Notes under the pieces: model-generated
Databases searched by the model: none
Told to the model about the DNA's origin: nothing
The model's input: the letters and a program-made list of their open reading frames with translations, nothing else
Part shown: piece after piece, positions 16,174 through 24,128 of the stretch
How positions within the stretch are numbered: position 1 is the stretch's first letter
How the letters are laid out: the number at the start of each line of letters is the position of its first letter
Program-made: the position numbers and the translations under genes
DNA from: Siminovitchia sediminis
Lineage (GTDB): Bacteria; Bacillota; Bacilli; Bacillales; Bacillaceae_C
Length of the DNA: 64,000 bases
Reading direction: 5' to 3'
Assembly: GCF_042680885.1 (NCBI RefSeq)
Contig: NZ_JBHUEO010000121.1
Coordinates: 94,544 to 158,543 of the forward strand

Positions 16174-16292
16174 CTATATTAACTCACTCGCGTTGGATTA
16201 ATTAACAATGCCATCTTTTGTCGCCTTTGCCCTCATTACCCTGAATTTTAACATGGACGTGTTTGTCAACAGGTATTATGCCCACGGACCTA

Positions 16293-16330
16293 TTCTACAA
16301 GCATGTATCTTATTTATACTTTTTGTAGAA
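16293..16330. promoter_or_regulatory. inverted repeat before the monooxygenase operon, likely operator
   Basis: TTCTACAA (16293-16300) and TTGTAGAA (16323-16330) are perfect inverted arms 22 bases apart in the 358-base gap before the monooxygenase gene. The sequence ATACTTTTTGTAG.A around the right arm recurs upstream of the decayed monooxygenase copy (about 11571-11586). A related CTACTTTTTGTTGAG lies before the BCCT gene (about 25802). It may bind the GAF/PucR-type regulator encoded at the end of the operon. Confidence 0.5.
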
Positions 16331-16420
16331 TGAAATCAAATAAATTTAACCAAAAAGTACAAATGTCATTATGGTAATTTTAAAGCATAAAGAAATCAAT
16401 TTTAGGAGGCTTTTAATATT

Positions 16421-17509
16421 ATGAAATTCGGTCTTTTTTTATCAATGTATTACCCAGATACAAACAAACCCTATCATGAAATGCTGGATGAAACGGTTCA
16501 ACTTTGCCAATACGCGGAAGAGTTGGGATACGACGCCATATTTATACCGGAGCATCATTTTGTCAACTTTATTACGAATCCATCATCGTTGTCACTTGCT
16601 ATTCACATTGCGAATCACACGAAAAAAATTCGCCTTGTTACAGCAGTAGTTGTAATGCCTTGGTATCATCCGCTAGCGCTTGCAGAGGAGCTTGCTCTTG
16701 TCGATCACATTAGTAATGGGCGGATTGAATTAGGGGTAGCCAGAGGAGCAAATAAATACGAGTTTGACCGATTAGGAGTAGATATCAAAGATAGTAGAGA
16801 AATGATGAACGAATCTTTAGATGTTTTATTGAAGGCGCTTCAAGAAGAAGATATTAAGCATAGTGGTAAATTTTTCAGTTTTCCTGAAACAACGACGATG
16901 CCTAGACCACTCACAAAGCCCCATCCACCTATATGGGTAGGAGCTCAAACACCTGAAGGATTTCGTAATGCGGCCGAACGTGGATTTAATGTTTTTACAA
17001 GTCCTTTGTATGGATCATTTTCTACTGAGAGCGACTTCGAATATACTCTCAATCACTATAAAAACAGCTTACTTGAGACAGGCGCAAAACCCAAAGAGTT
17101 TGGTGTGTTAAGAAAAATATTTGTTGAAAAGGACCGCGAGACTGCCGAGAAGGAACTGGATCTTTTGATGGAACAATGGGGAGTATTTATGGCTTTTTAT
17201 GAGACGGGCGGCTTAGATTTTCGGGTCGATAAAGCAGACACGCTCGTTGAAAAAGGAAAAGTAATTCCAGCAAAAATTGATATTGCTCTCGATCAACTGG
17301 CTGAAAGATACGATGATCCGATTTTGACTGATATCGATGGTGCACGAAAAAAATTAAAATATTATGAGGAAAAAGGGGTCACTATGTTCATGGCAAACAT
17401 GCAATTTGGAAGTGATCATGAAAAAGTAATGAATTCTTTGGGCCGCTTAGGATCCTTGATTCCAGAATTTAGTTCAAGTAAATCGCTCGAAGGTCCTGTT
17501 AAAGCTTAA
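16421..17509 (+). CDS. luciferase-like (LLM) flavin-dependent monooxygenase
   Basis: A 362-residue TIM-barrel protein of the bacterial luciferase family, which uses reduced FMN supplied by a partner reductase and O2. The start MKFGLFLSMYYPDTNK is typical, as are AIFIPEHHFVNF (residue about 45), RIELGVARGANKYEF, and PPIWVGAQTPEGFRNAAERG, the flavin-phosphate region. An AGGAGG site stands 11 bases before the ATG. It heads a run of genes with an aldehyde dehydrogenase and an FMN reductase, which is the layout of two-component C-N, C-S or C-H cleaving monooxygenases. The substrate is not evident; nearby betaine transporters suggest a quaternary amine or sulfonium compound. A dead copy lies at 11675. 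Confidence 0.88.
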   Translation: MKFGLFLSMYYPDTNKPYHEMLDETVQLCQYAEELGYDAIFIPEHHFVNFITNPSSLSLAIHIANHTKKIRLVTAVVVMPWYHPLALAEELALVDHISNGRIELGVARGANKYEFDRLGVDIKDSREMMNESLDVLLKALQEEDIKHSGKFFSFPETTTMPRPLTKPHPPIWVGAQTPEGFRNAAERGFNVFTSPLYGSFSTESDFEYTLNHYKNSLLETGAKPKEFGVLRKIFVEKDRETAEKELDLLMEQWGVFMAFYETGGLDFRVDKADTLVEKGKVIPAKIDIALDQLAERYDDPILTDIDGARKKLKYYEEKGVTMFMANMQFGSDHEKVMNSLGRLGSLIPEFSSSKSLEGPVKA

Positions 17510-17537
17510 TGAATACAGATGCGTGGGAGGAAAGAGA

Positions 17538-18977
17538 ATGAAAGAAGGGTTGCTTTTTATCAATGGTGAGTGGATAACGTCCGAAACAAATCAATGGATA
17601 GACGTTGAAAATCCAGCTTCAGCCGAAATCGTTGGGAGAGTTTCTGATGCAGGTGCATCGGAAACTCGTCTGGCAATTGCAGCTGCAGAAGAAGCTTTTT
17701 CATTATGGTCCCAATTGCCTGCAAAAGAACGTGCTGATTATCTTATGGCAGTCGGAAAAAAGATGATGGATAGACAAAAAGAACTCGCAATGTTGTTAAC
17801 GCATGAGCAGGGAAAACCTTTAGCCGAATCCCTTGGTGAAATCGCAATATCAGCTGACTATTTGTTTTGGAATGCAGAAGAAGCAAAACGTGTGTATGGA
17901 GAAACCATTCCTGCATCAAGCAGTAATAAGCGTATGTTAGCCATTCGTCAGCCTTTGGGTGTTTGTGCAGCAATAACGCCCTGGAATTTTCCAGCGATGA
18001 TGATTACCCGAAAAATCGGTCCTGCCCTTGCAGCCGGCTGTACTGTGGTAGTGAAGCCAGCAAGCTATACACCCCTTACAGCTGTTGCTATTATGGAGAT
18101 TTTCGAGGAAGTGGGAATTCCTAAAGGCGTTGTGAACCTTGTAACTGGTAGTGCGAGTGAAATTTCTGGAGAATTGATGAGTAATAACACTGTTCGGAAA
18201 ATTTCCTTTACCGGTTCTACAGCTGTTGGGAAACTGTTAATGCGCGATGCAGCGGATCAGGTGAAAAAGTTATCTTTGGAATTGGGAGGACATGCGCCGC
18301 TCATTATATTCTCTGATGCAGATTTGGACGCCGCCGTGCAAGGTGTAATGAATAGCAAGTTTCGTAATGCAGGTCAAATGTGCGTATGTGTAAATCGATT
18401 ATACGTAGAACGGTCGGTCGCAGAAGAAGTAACATCTAAACTTGCAAAAGCTGCAGCCGCTTTAAAAGTTGGTAATGGACTTGATTCCGGCGTGGAAGTC
18501 GGTCCTTTAATTAACCGGAAAGCTATAGATCATATTCAATCTCAAGTGGATGATGCATTGACCAAAGGGGCAAAAGTGATTACAGGCGGCTGTACTGTGG
18601 GGATGAACGGGGAACAGACAGGTGCTTTCTATCAACCTACTATTCTGTCAAATGTATCTGACGATGCAATAATCCAAAGTGAAGAGACGTTTGGACCTGT
18701 GCTTCCTATCTGGGTATTTGATGATGAGCAAGAAGTTGTTCAGAAAGCAAATGATAGTGAATATGGGCTGGCCGCATATCTCTACACACGGGATTTGGCA
18801 CGTTCAGTTCGCGTAAGTGAAGCGCTGGAATATGGGATAGTCGGCATTAACGATACAGGCGTAGCAGCAGTTCAAGCACCATTCGGAGGAATGAAACAAA
18901 GCGGCTTCGGCGTCGAAGGTGGCTATTACGGAGTAGAAGAATATACTCAAATCAAGTATATATCAGTACAAATTTAA
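17538..18977 (+). CDS. NAD(P)-dependent aldehyde dehydrogenase, succinate-semialdehyde type
   Basis: A 479-residue aldehyde dehydrogenase closest in feel to the GabD (succinate-semialdehyde) subgroup. The general base lies in KLSLELGGHAPLII (about residue 248), the catalytic Cys in NAGQMCVCVNRLYV (Cys at about 282), and the cofactor-binding ITPWNFPAMMITRKIGPALAAG is clear. MKEGLLFINGEW at 17538 is the start, because GGAGG stands eight bases upstream; an earlier in-frame ATG at 17523 has no site. It probably oxidises the aldehyde released by the neighbouring monooxygenase. If the substrate were carnitine- or butyrobetaine-like, a C4 semialdehyde product would suit this subgroup. That link is inference. 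Confidence 0.88.
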   Translation: MKEGLLFINGEWITSETNQWIDVENPASAEIVGRVSDAGASETRLAIAAAEEAFSLWSQLPAKERADYLMAVGKKMMDRQKELAMLLTHEQGKPLAESLGEIAISADYLFWNAEEAKRVYGETIPASSSNKRMLAIRQPLGVCAAITPWNFPAMMITRKIGPALAAGCTVVVKPASYTPLTAVAIMEIFEEVGIPKGVVNLVTGSASEISGELMSNNTVRKISFTGSTAVGKLLMRDAADQVKKLSLELGGHAPLIIFSDADLDAAVQGVMNSKFRNAGQMCVCVNRLYVERSVAEEVTSKLAKAAAALKVGNGLDSGVEVGPLINRKAIDHIQSQVDDALTKGAKVITGGCTVGMNGEQTGAFYQPTILSNVSDDAIIQSEETFGPVLPIWVFDDEQEVVQKANDSEYGLAAYLYTRDLARSVRVSEALEYGIVGINDTGVAAVQAPFGGMKQSGFGVEGGYYGVEEYTQIKYISVQI

Positions 18978-19030
18978 CAGTTTGTTCTTTAATGAACAAC
19001 ACCCAGACATTACAAAGGGAGGGCCAAAGC

Positions 19031-19609
19031 ATGAAACTTTTGGGTATTTCCGGAACGGTAACAGGTTCAAAAACTAAAATAGTTATACAAAGAGTATTGG
19101 ATGAAGTAAAAGCGCAAAATCTGGACGTTGATGTTGAGTTATTGGATCTAAGTGAATATGATGTTCAGTTTTGCGATGGGCGTGATCCGGCTTTATACAC
19201 GGGTGATACAAAGAAAGTAATAGATATTGTCTCTTCTGCTGACTTTTTCATTATTGGAACACCAATATTTAATGGTTCCCTCTCGGGTGCCTTGAAAAAT
19301 CTATTTGACCTAGTTCCGGTTAAAGCGTTTCGGAACAAAGTGATGGGTTTTGTCGCTACAGGCGGAACATATCAACACTACTTGGTAATTGAAAATCAAT
19401 TAAAACCTATTGCTGGTTATTACCGAGCTTATGTTGTTCCAGATTATGTATATGCGCACGATTCCCATTTCAACGACCAAAAGCAAATTTCTGACCCAGA
19501 TTTGATGCAACGAATCAGTAATTTAGCCCATCAAGCAGTATACATGCATAATGCTCTGAAAACTAAAAATAAAAACCAAGCCCTGTCCTTTTTGTATGAA
19601 AGTTCATGA
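19031..19609 (+). CDS. NAD(P)H-dependent FMN reductase (SsuE/MsuE-like)
   Basis: A 192-residue flavodoxin-fold reductase. KLLGISGTVTGSKTKIVIQR is the phosphate-binding opening, IIGTPIFNGSLSGALKNLFD the flavin-contact motif, and GFVATGGTYQHYLVIENQLK the third strand region typical of the SsuE/MsuE group. These enzymes reduce FMN and pass it to a luciferase-like monooxygenase; here that partner lies two genes upstream. ATG 19031 is chosen because AAGGGAGGG precedes it by seven bases; the ATG at 18992 has no site. It is transcribed with the aldehyde dehydrogenase, 53 bases apart. Confidence 0.88.
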   Translation: MKLLGISGTVTGSKTKIVIQRVLDEVKAQNLDVDVELLDLSEYDVQFCDGRDPALYTGDTKKVIDIVSSADFFIIGTPIFNGSLSGALKNLFDLVPVKAFRNKVMGFVATGGTYQHYLVIENQLKPIAGYYRAYVVPDYVYAHDSHFNDQKQISDPDLMQRISNLAHQAVYMHNALKTKNKNQALSFLYESS

Positions 19610-19638
19610 TCGGATAACGTAAAAAGGAGAGTGTTCAA

Positions 19639-19917
19639 ATGGCCCTTATTAAGGAAAAAGAAATCCATTTAAATGATTTGAGGTTTTCTCAGCTTTGCCA
19701 AGAACTGTATGGTATAAACCGAGGTGTGTATAACACGATTGATGACTGGTTTTATACGAAAGGAATAATAAATATTTTAGAGCGAAGAAAAGTTATTTTA
19801 GATTTCCTCGCTTCGTTGGAACAAAGTAATCAAAACATCCGCAGGTATCGGAAATTTGGCCACGGGGGCTTATCCGCCGAGTTGGACTCTTATTGGGAAG
19901 AAACAAAGTGCTCGTAA
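19639..19917 (+). CDS. uncharacterised 92-residue operon protein
   Basis: A small soluble protein starting MALIKEKEIHLNDLRFSQLC behind AAAAGGAG. It is mostly helical and mixed-charge, with no membrane segment. It ends with an RRYRKFGHGGLSAELDSYWE stretch in which a Gly-His-Gly-Gly turn is notable. I do not recognise a family. Its place between the FMN reductase and the amidohydrolase suggests a role in the same catabolic route, such as a small subunit or chaperone, but nothing in the sequence proves this. Confidence 0.65.
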   Translation: MALIKEKEIHLNDLRFSQLCQELYGINRGVYNTIDDWFYTKGIINILERRKVILDFLASLEQSNQNIRRYRKFGHGGLSAELDSYWEETKCS

Positions 19918-19971
19918 ATAAACATATCACTCTATAATAACATGTCTATATTTTAAAAGGAGTTGAGCAAT

Positions 19972-21597
19972 TTGACAAAAGTTTTGTATAAAAATGCCAA
20001 GGTTTATACACTCAATTCTTCTGAACCAATCGCCGATTCTTTTATCGTTGATGAAACTGATGGCACATTTGCCTGGGTAGGCAATGCATCAGAAGCGGAA
20101 AACTTCAGCAACGTTTATGATCTTGGCGGCGCAACCGTACTACCAGGGTTTGTGGACGCTCATACTCATTTGGAAGTAACGGCCATTTCTCGTTACATCA
20201 ATGTAGATTGCAGATATCCCACAGTCAAGAGTATTGTTGAGATTCAACGAAAAATAAAAGAACGAGTGGCATCTCTTCCCCCGGGAGAATGGGTAGTAGC
20301 GCAGGGAGTAAATTTTCAAGATAGCTTGTTGGAAGAAAATAGATTTCCAACCAAGGAAGACCTTGATGCCATAAGTACAGTGCATCCAATTGTTTATCGA
20401 CCAAGTTTCCATATGGCAATTCTGAATTCTAAGGCGTTAGAATTGGCGAATATTACACGGGACACACCTGATCCTCCCGGAGGAATCATCGAGCGTGATA
20501 TACAAGGAGAACCTAATGGAGTCACAAGAGATGTTGAACATTATCTGCTAGGTATTCCGGAACCTTCAAGAGAAGAACAACAAAGAGCTTACATGCATTG
20601 TATTCAGAATGACTTTCTGGCCAGGGGAGTTACGAGTTTATTTGAAATCAGTCATACAAAAAACAGTTTGCGCAATTTGGCTGCAATAAACAGCCCGCTT
20701 CGTATTGGTGTATACGTCCATGTGCCCGGAACGGCAGACTTTGAAGAAGCCCTAAACGGCCTTCCCGATTACTTAAATGGCAATAACCCTTTTTTTGCAG
20801 GAGTTAAGGTCTTTATTGATGGAGGAACTACCGCATTAGCTGCTGCATATAACGAGCCATACGCGATAGATCCTTCTACATCGGGGAAAGTGGCCATTGA
20901 TATTGACGAGTTGTTTGGTTATTTGAAGAGCTGTGATAATGCCGAAATTCCGCTGGTCATCCATGCAGTTGGTGACAGAGCCCAAGATATAGTGATTGAA
21001 GCGATGGAAAGATTAACTGCAACTGGAAAAAGGCAATTCCACGTAAAGCATAGAATCGAACATGGAGGCAACGTGCTCTGTACTCCGGAACGTCAAAGAA
21101 AATTTAAAGAAGTTGGCCTTATTCCTGTACCCAACCCTTCATTTATTATGGTTTTTGGTGATGCACTTGGAAAATATCTGGGTGAAAGAAGAACGCAGTA
21201 TGCATATCCATTTAAAAGTATGATTGAAAACGGGCTAGAACCTGCATCGGGGGGAGATTGTGCGGGTGCAGAAATGAGATCAGCCAATCCTTGGTTTAAT
21301 ATATGGTGTACGATCAACAGAAAAACCCAATCTGGAAAAGTATTGCACCCGGAAGAGGCGATTGATTTAATGGATGCACTTCGAATGCATACGATATGGA
21401 GCGCCAAAGCGTGTGGTGTTGAAGATAAGGTAGGCTCTATTGAAACAGGGAAATTTGCTGACTTCATATTGCTCGAAGAAGATATATTTTTCGTTCCTGT
21501 AGAAGAATTAAAAGATATTTTGCCGCTGGAGACCTGGATTGGCGGAAAGTTAATTAAAGGTAAAAAGGAGCAACGTCATGCCGATTATTCACATTGA
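19972..21597 (+). CDS. YtcJ-like metal-dependent amidohydrolase
   Basis: A 541-residue member of the amidohydrolase superfamily (amidohydrolase-3, YtcJ/formamide deformylase group). It shows GFVDAHTHLE (first metal HxH) near residue 64, VKVFIDGGTTALAAAYNEPY, VIHAVGDRAQDIVIEAM, KHRIEHGG, and the late ASGGDCAGAEMRSANPW, where the Asp sits in the expected place but the usual GSD context is altered. The group cleaves N-acyl, N-formyl or cyclic amide bonds. The start TTG 19972 has AAGGAG nine bases upstream, while the first in-frame TTG at 19963 touches that site. It overlaps the tautomerase gene by 20 bases. In the pathway it could remove an N-substituent; the substrate is unknown. Confidence 0.85.
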   Translation: MTKVLYKNAKVYTLNSSEPIADSFIVDETDGTFAWVGNASEAENFSNVYDLGGATVLPGFVDAHTHLEVTAISRYINVDCRYPTVKSIVEIQRKIKERVASLPPGEWVVAQGVNFQDSLLEENRFPTKEDLDAISTVHPIVYRPSFHMAILNSKALELANITRDTPDPPGGIIERDIQGEPNGVTRDVEHYLLGIPEPSREEQQRAYMHCIQNDFLARGVTSLFEISHTKNSLRNLAAINSPLRIGVYVHVPGTADFEEALNGLPDYLNGNNPFFAGVKVFIDGGTTALAAAYNEPYAIDPSTSGKVAIDIDELFGYLKSCDNAEIPLVIHAVGDRAQDIVIEAMERLTATGKRQFHVKHRIEHGGNVLCTPERQRKFKEVGLIPVPNPSFIMVFGDALGKYLGERRTQYAYPFKSMIENGLEPASGGDCAGAEMRSANPWFNIWCTINRKTQSGKVLHPEEAIDLMDALRMHTIWSAKACGVEDKVGSIETGKFADFILLEEDIFFVPVEELKDILPLETWIGGKLIKGKKEQRHADYSH

Positions 21598-21772
21598 TTT
21601 ACTGGATGGAAAGTCAGTTGAGCAAAAAGATGAACTGATCTCCAGCGTTACCGAAGTTACTGAAAAAGCCCTTGGTGTTGATAAAGAGCACATTACAATA
21701 ATATTAAGGGAAGTTTCGAGGGATCATTGGGCTGTACAAGGAAAAGCTTTAACTAAAAAAATTGAACAGTAA
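21578..21772 (+). CDS. 4-oxalocrotonate tautomerase-like protein
   Basis: A 64-residue tautomerase-family protein. The mature Pro at position 2 of the coded protein (MPIIHIDLLDGKSVEQKDEL) is the catalytic base of the superfamily, and the Arg of ILREVSRDHWAVQGK fits the substrate-binding position. Members isomerise enols of oxo-acids, but many small ones have other or unknown duties. The gene starts inside the end of the amidohydrolase gene with a AAAAAGGAG site, so the two are coupled. It would form a hexamer in the cytoplasm. Confidence 0.9.
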   Translation: MPIIHIDLLDGKSVEQKDELISSVTEVTEKALGVDKEHITIILREVSRDHWAVQGKALTKKIEQ

Positions 21773-21844
21773 TAACGAAAGTTCTTAATAAAGTATTTTT
21801 GTTTAAATAAATAATATTTAATAATCTATGCTTCAAAAGTGAAA

Positions 21845-21935
21845 GACGAATAGAATTGCCCCGTCAAAAAAATATGTCACTGTTTTAATTAAATGTGATA
21901 TATTATTAGCAACTTAATGGGGAGTTCAATTCGTC
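21845..21935. promoter_or_regulatory. long inverted repeat before the regulator gene
   Basis: The gap 21773-22177 is very AT-rich and holds no gene. GACGAAT.GAATTGCCCC at 21845-21862 faces GGGGAGTTCAATTCGTC at 21919-21935 as an imperfect inverted repeat (about 13 of 17 positions). There is no T-run after it, so it looks more like a looped operator than a terminator. Confidence 0.35.
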
Positions 21936-22177
21936 TATATTTTTATATAATTAATGAATGCCGTTCTTCTACATTATAAACGCTAAAAAATATAAAAATA
22001 ATGAGGCATTTTACTATTTGAAACAATTAGCCAATTACGATAGCAAATATTACTAATTCAACATGAGAGAGAAATCCATAATAGGTACCTTAATGAAAGG
22101 AATCCATAAAATATAAGTATTCAATTCGAAATATTAATTATATAATAACTATTAAAACGATACGGCAGGTGAGAGAA

Positions 22178-23875
22178 TTGGATGGATTAATAACAGATCA
22201 TATAGAGCTTCTCAATGAACAGCAAGTTCGAAACTTATTAAAAATCTCAAACATAGTAAACTCTAATTTTGATCTAACTAGTATGTTACAAACAATAGTT
22301 GACACTATTTCAGAGAATTCCATATGGCCTATTGTGGGTATCGTAATTATCGATGAGGAGAAGCATGAGGAATGGTTTGCTGCGCAGCGGGGTTTTAAAA
22401 TCTATAACTCAATCGAAGAAGATCGATGGTCATTGGATATCTGTATATCACCTCAGGCTGTACGGTCCGGAAAAGCTATTGTCATAGAGGACTTTTTTCA
22501 AGTAGACGATTTACCACCTGGTGTAAGGGATTACTGTATTGAAAGTGGTTACAGATCTGCTGTACTCGTACCTTTAAAGGAAACCTATCCCAGTACCGTG
22601 CTTTGGTTATGCACCCCAGATGTTACTCAACATACCCAAAGTGATATTGTGTTTGCAGAAAGTTTGTCAAATCAGGTAGCTATTGCTTACCGAAATGCAC
22701 AATTATATGAAAAGTCCCGTAGCCAGGCTGCCGAATTAGCTAAAATCCACGACACAATGGGGCAGCTGCTGAATATGGTTGTTGAACGGGATACATCCGA
22801 GAAAATCAGGAATGCAGCTGCCCAGATGTTCAAGAACCCAATTTGGTTTGAAGACCATTACGGTAACCGTATACCTAATATAGGCGGGCCTTCTGCTCCT
22901 GATAAGCTCGAAACGACTTTACCGATTAAATATCCCTATAAAGATCATAATGTCTTAGCCATTCCCATTGTTTCCGGATCTGAGCAATTTGGCTGGTTAT
23001 TGTCCTTAGATTCCCATGAGGATTTTAAAGAATCCGATATTTCATTTCTTAGGCAGCTTGCTTTGATTTTCTCAATGGTATTCTTAAAAGAGCGTGTTTT
23101 TCATGAAGTTGAATCTCAAGTCCGAATGGATCTATTTTCTTCCTTAGTATCTATTACAGAAAAAGATACACAGAACAGCATTAAACTGAATCAGCGAGCT
23201 ACAGCTTTAAGAGTAGAGATACCACAACGAGGACGTGTTGCAATAGTGGGAGTAGATAGTGGAAACTCTGTCATTGATTTTAGTTTTCAGGACAAGTTGG
23301 CTCGAGCAGCCACTACAATTGCCCGTTGGCTTCCCAACCGTCTGGTAGCCATTCAAGATCAATATATTGCTATGTTAATTAGTCCGGGCGAAGAGAATAA
23401 AATTGCAAAGCGTCTAACAGAATTAAACTTCTTCTTTTCCACTTCTCAGCCTATTTTGGCAGTGGGGGAAATTGTCGAAAGTAAAAATTTATATGGTGTG
23501 TCACTAACTTCTGCATTAAAAGTTTTAAATGTAGTACGTTATCTAAATTTAAAAGGAATGGTGTTTAAATCAGAGGATCTGGGTATTTATTCTATTCTCT
23601 TTGATCCTGGTAAACAAGGAGAACTTGAATCTTTTTCAAGAAAAGTATTGGGCCAATTACTTTCAAACGATCCACAAGGAATATATTGGGAGACTTTAAA
23701 AACCTTTTTTGAGGAGAATTTCCATTTGGAATCCACTGCTAAAATCTTGAATATTCATATTAGTACTCTTAGATACAGGTTGGACAAAATCCAATCATTT
23801 GGAATCGATTGGAAAAAATCAGATACTCGATTGGAAATACACATTGCTATTGTTGTAGAAAAATGGAGGCGCTAG
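22178..23875 (+). CDS. GAF-domain regulator with PucR/CdaR-type C-terminal helix-turn-helix
   Basis: A 565-residue regulator. An N-terminal GAF domain (residues about 15-170, starting LLKISNIVNSNFD) is followed by a second sensor-like region, a CdaR GGDEF-like segment, and the PucR-type DNA-binding end FFEENFHLESTAKILNIHISTLRYRL. TTG 22178 is preferred because AGGTGAG lies four to five bases upstream. Regulators of this type sense a pathway compound and usually activate neighbouring catabolic operons. It closes the monooxygenase run and faces the BCCT gene across a strong terminator. Two dead relatives (12326 and 25855) exist in this element. Confidence 0.82.
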   Translation: MDGLITDHIELLNEQQVRNLLKISNIVNSNFDLTSMLQTIVDTISENSIWPIVGIVIIDEEKHEEWFAAQRGFKIYNSIEEDRWSLDICISPQAVRSGKAIVIEDFFQVDDLPPGVRDYCIESGYRSAVLVPLKETYPSTVLWLCTPDVTQHTQSDIVFAESLSNQVAIAYRNAQLYEKSRSQAAELAKIHDTMGQLLNMVVERDTSEKIRNAAAQMFKNPIWFEDHYGNRIPNIGGPSAPDKLETTLPIKYPYKDHNVLAIPIVSGSEQFGWLLSLDSHEDFKESDISFLRQLALIFSMVFLKERVFHEVESQVRMDLFSSLVSITEKDTQNSIKLNQRATALRVEIPQRGRVAIVGVDSGNSVIDFSFQDKLARAATTIARWLPNRLVAIQDQYIAMLISPGEENKIAKRLTELNFFFSTSQPILAVGEIVESKNLYGVSLTSALKVLNVVRYLNLKGMVFKSEDLGIYSILFDPGKQGELESFSRKVLGQLLSNDPQGIYWETLKTFFEENFHLESTAKILNIHISTLRYRLDKIQSFGIDWKKSDTRLEIHIAIVVEKWRR

Positions 23876-23903
23876 CAGTTTGAATATTCCTTTAACTAGT
23901 CGC

Positions 23904-23955
23904 CACTCCCATTAATCAAAATCAATCTACCTTTGATTAATGGGAGTGATTTTTA
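23904..23955. terminator. strong intrinsic terminator between regulator and BCCT gene
   Basis: CACTCCCATTAATCAAA pairs perfectly with TTTGATTAATGGGAGTG, followed by a T-rich run. It separates two convergent genes. Confidence 0.85.
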
Positions 23956-24128
23956 TTTTATCAAAATATCCTGCCAATGAAAGAAGAAAAACGCCAGTAT
24001 CCATAAGGATAAGGACGTTTTTCTTAGTTTTGTTTAGTAAGGTAAAAACATCAATGCCAAGTAGTGAAAAAAGCGCTATCATCGCAGATGAGGAGTACTT
24101 AGTTGTTTAGATAATTCTTTGAAAAAAA

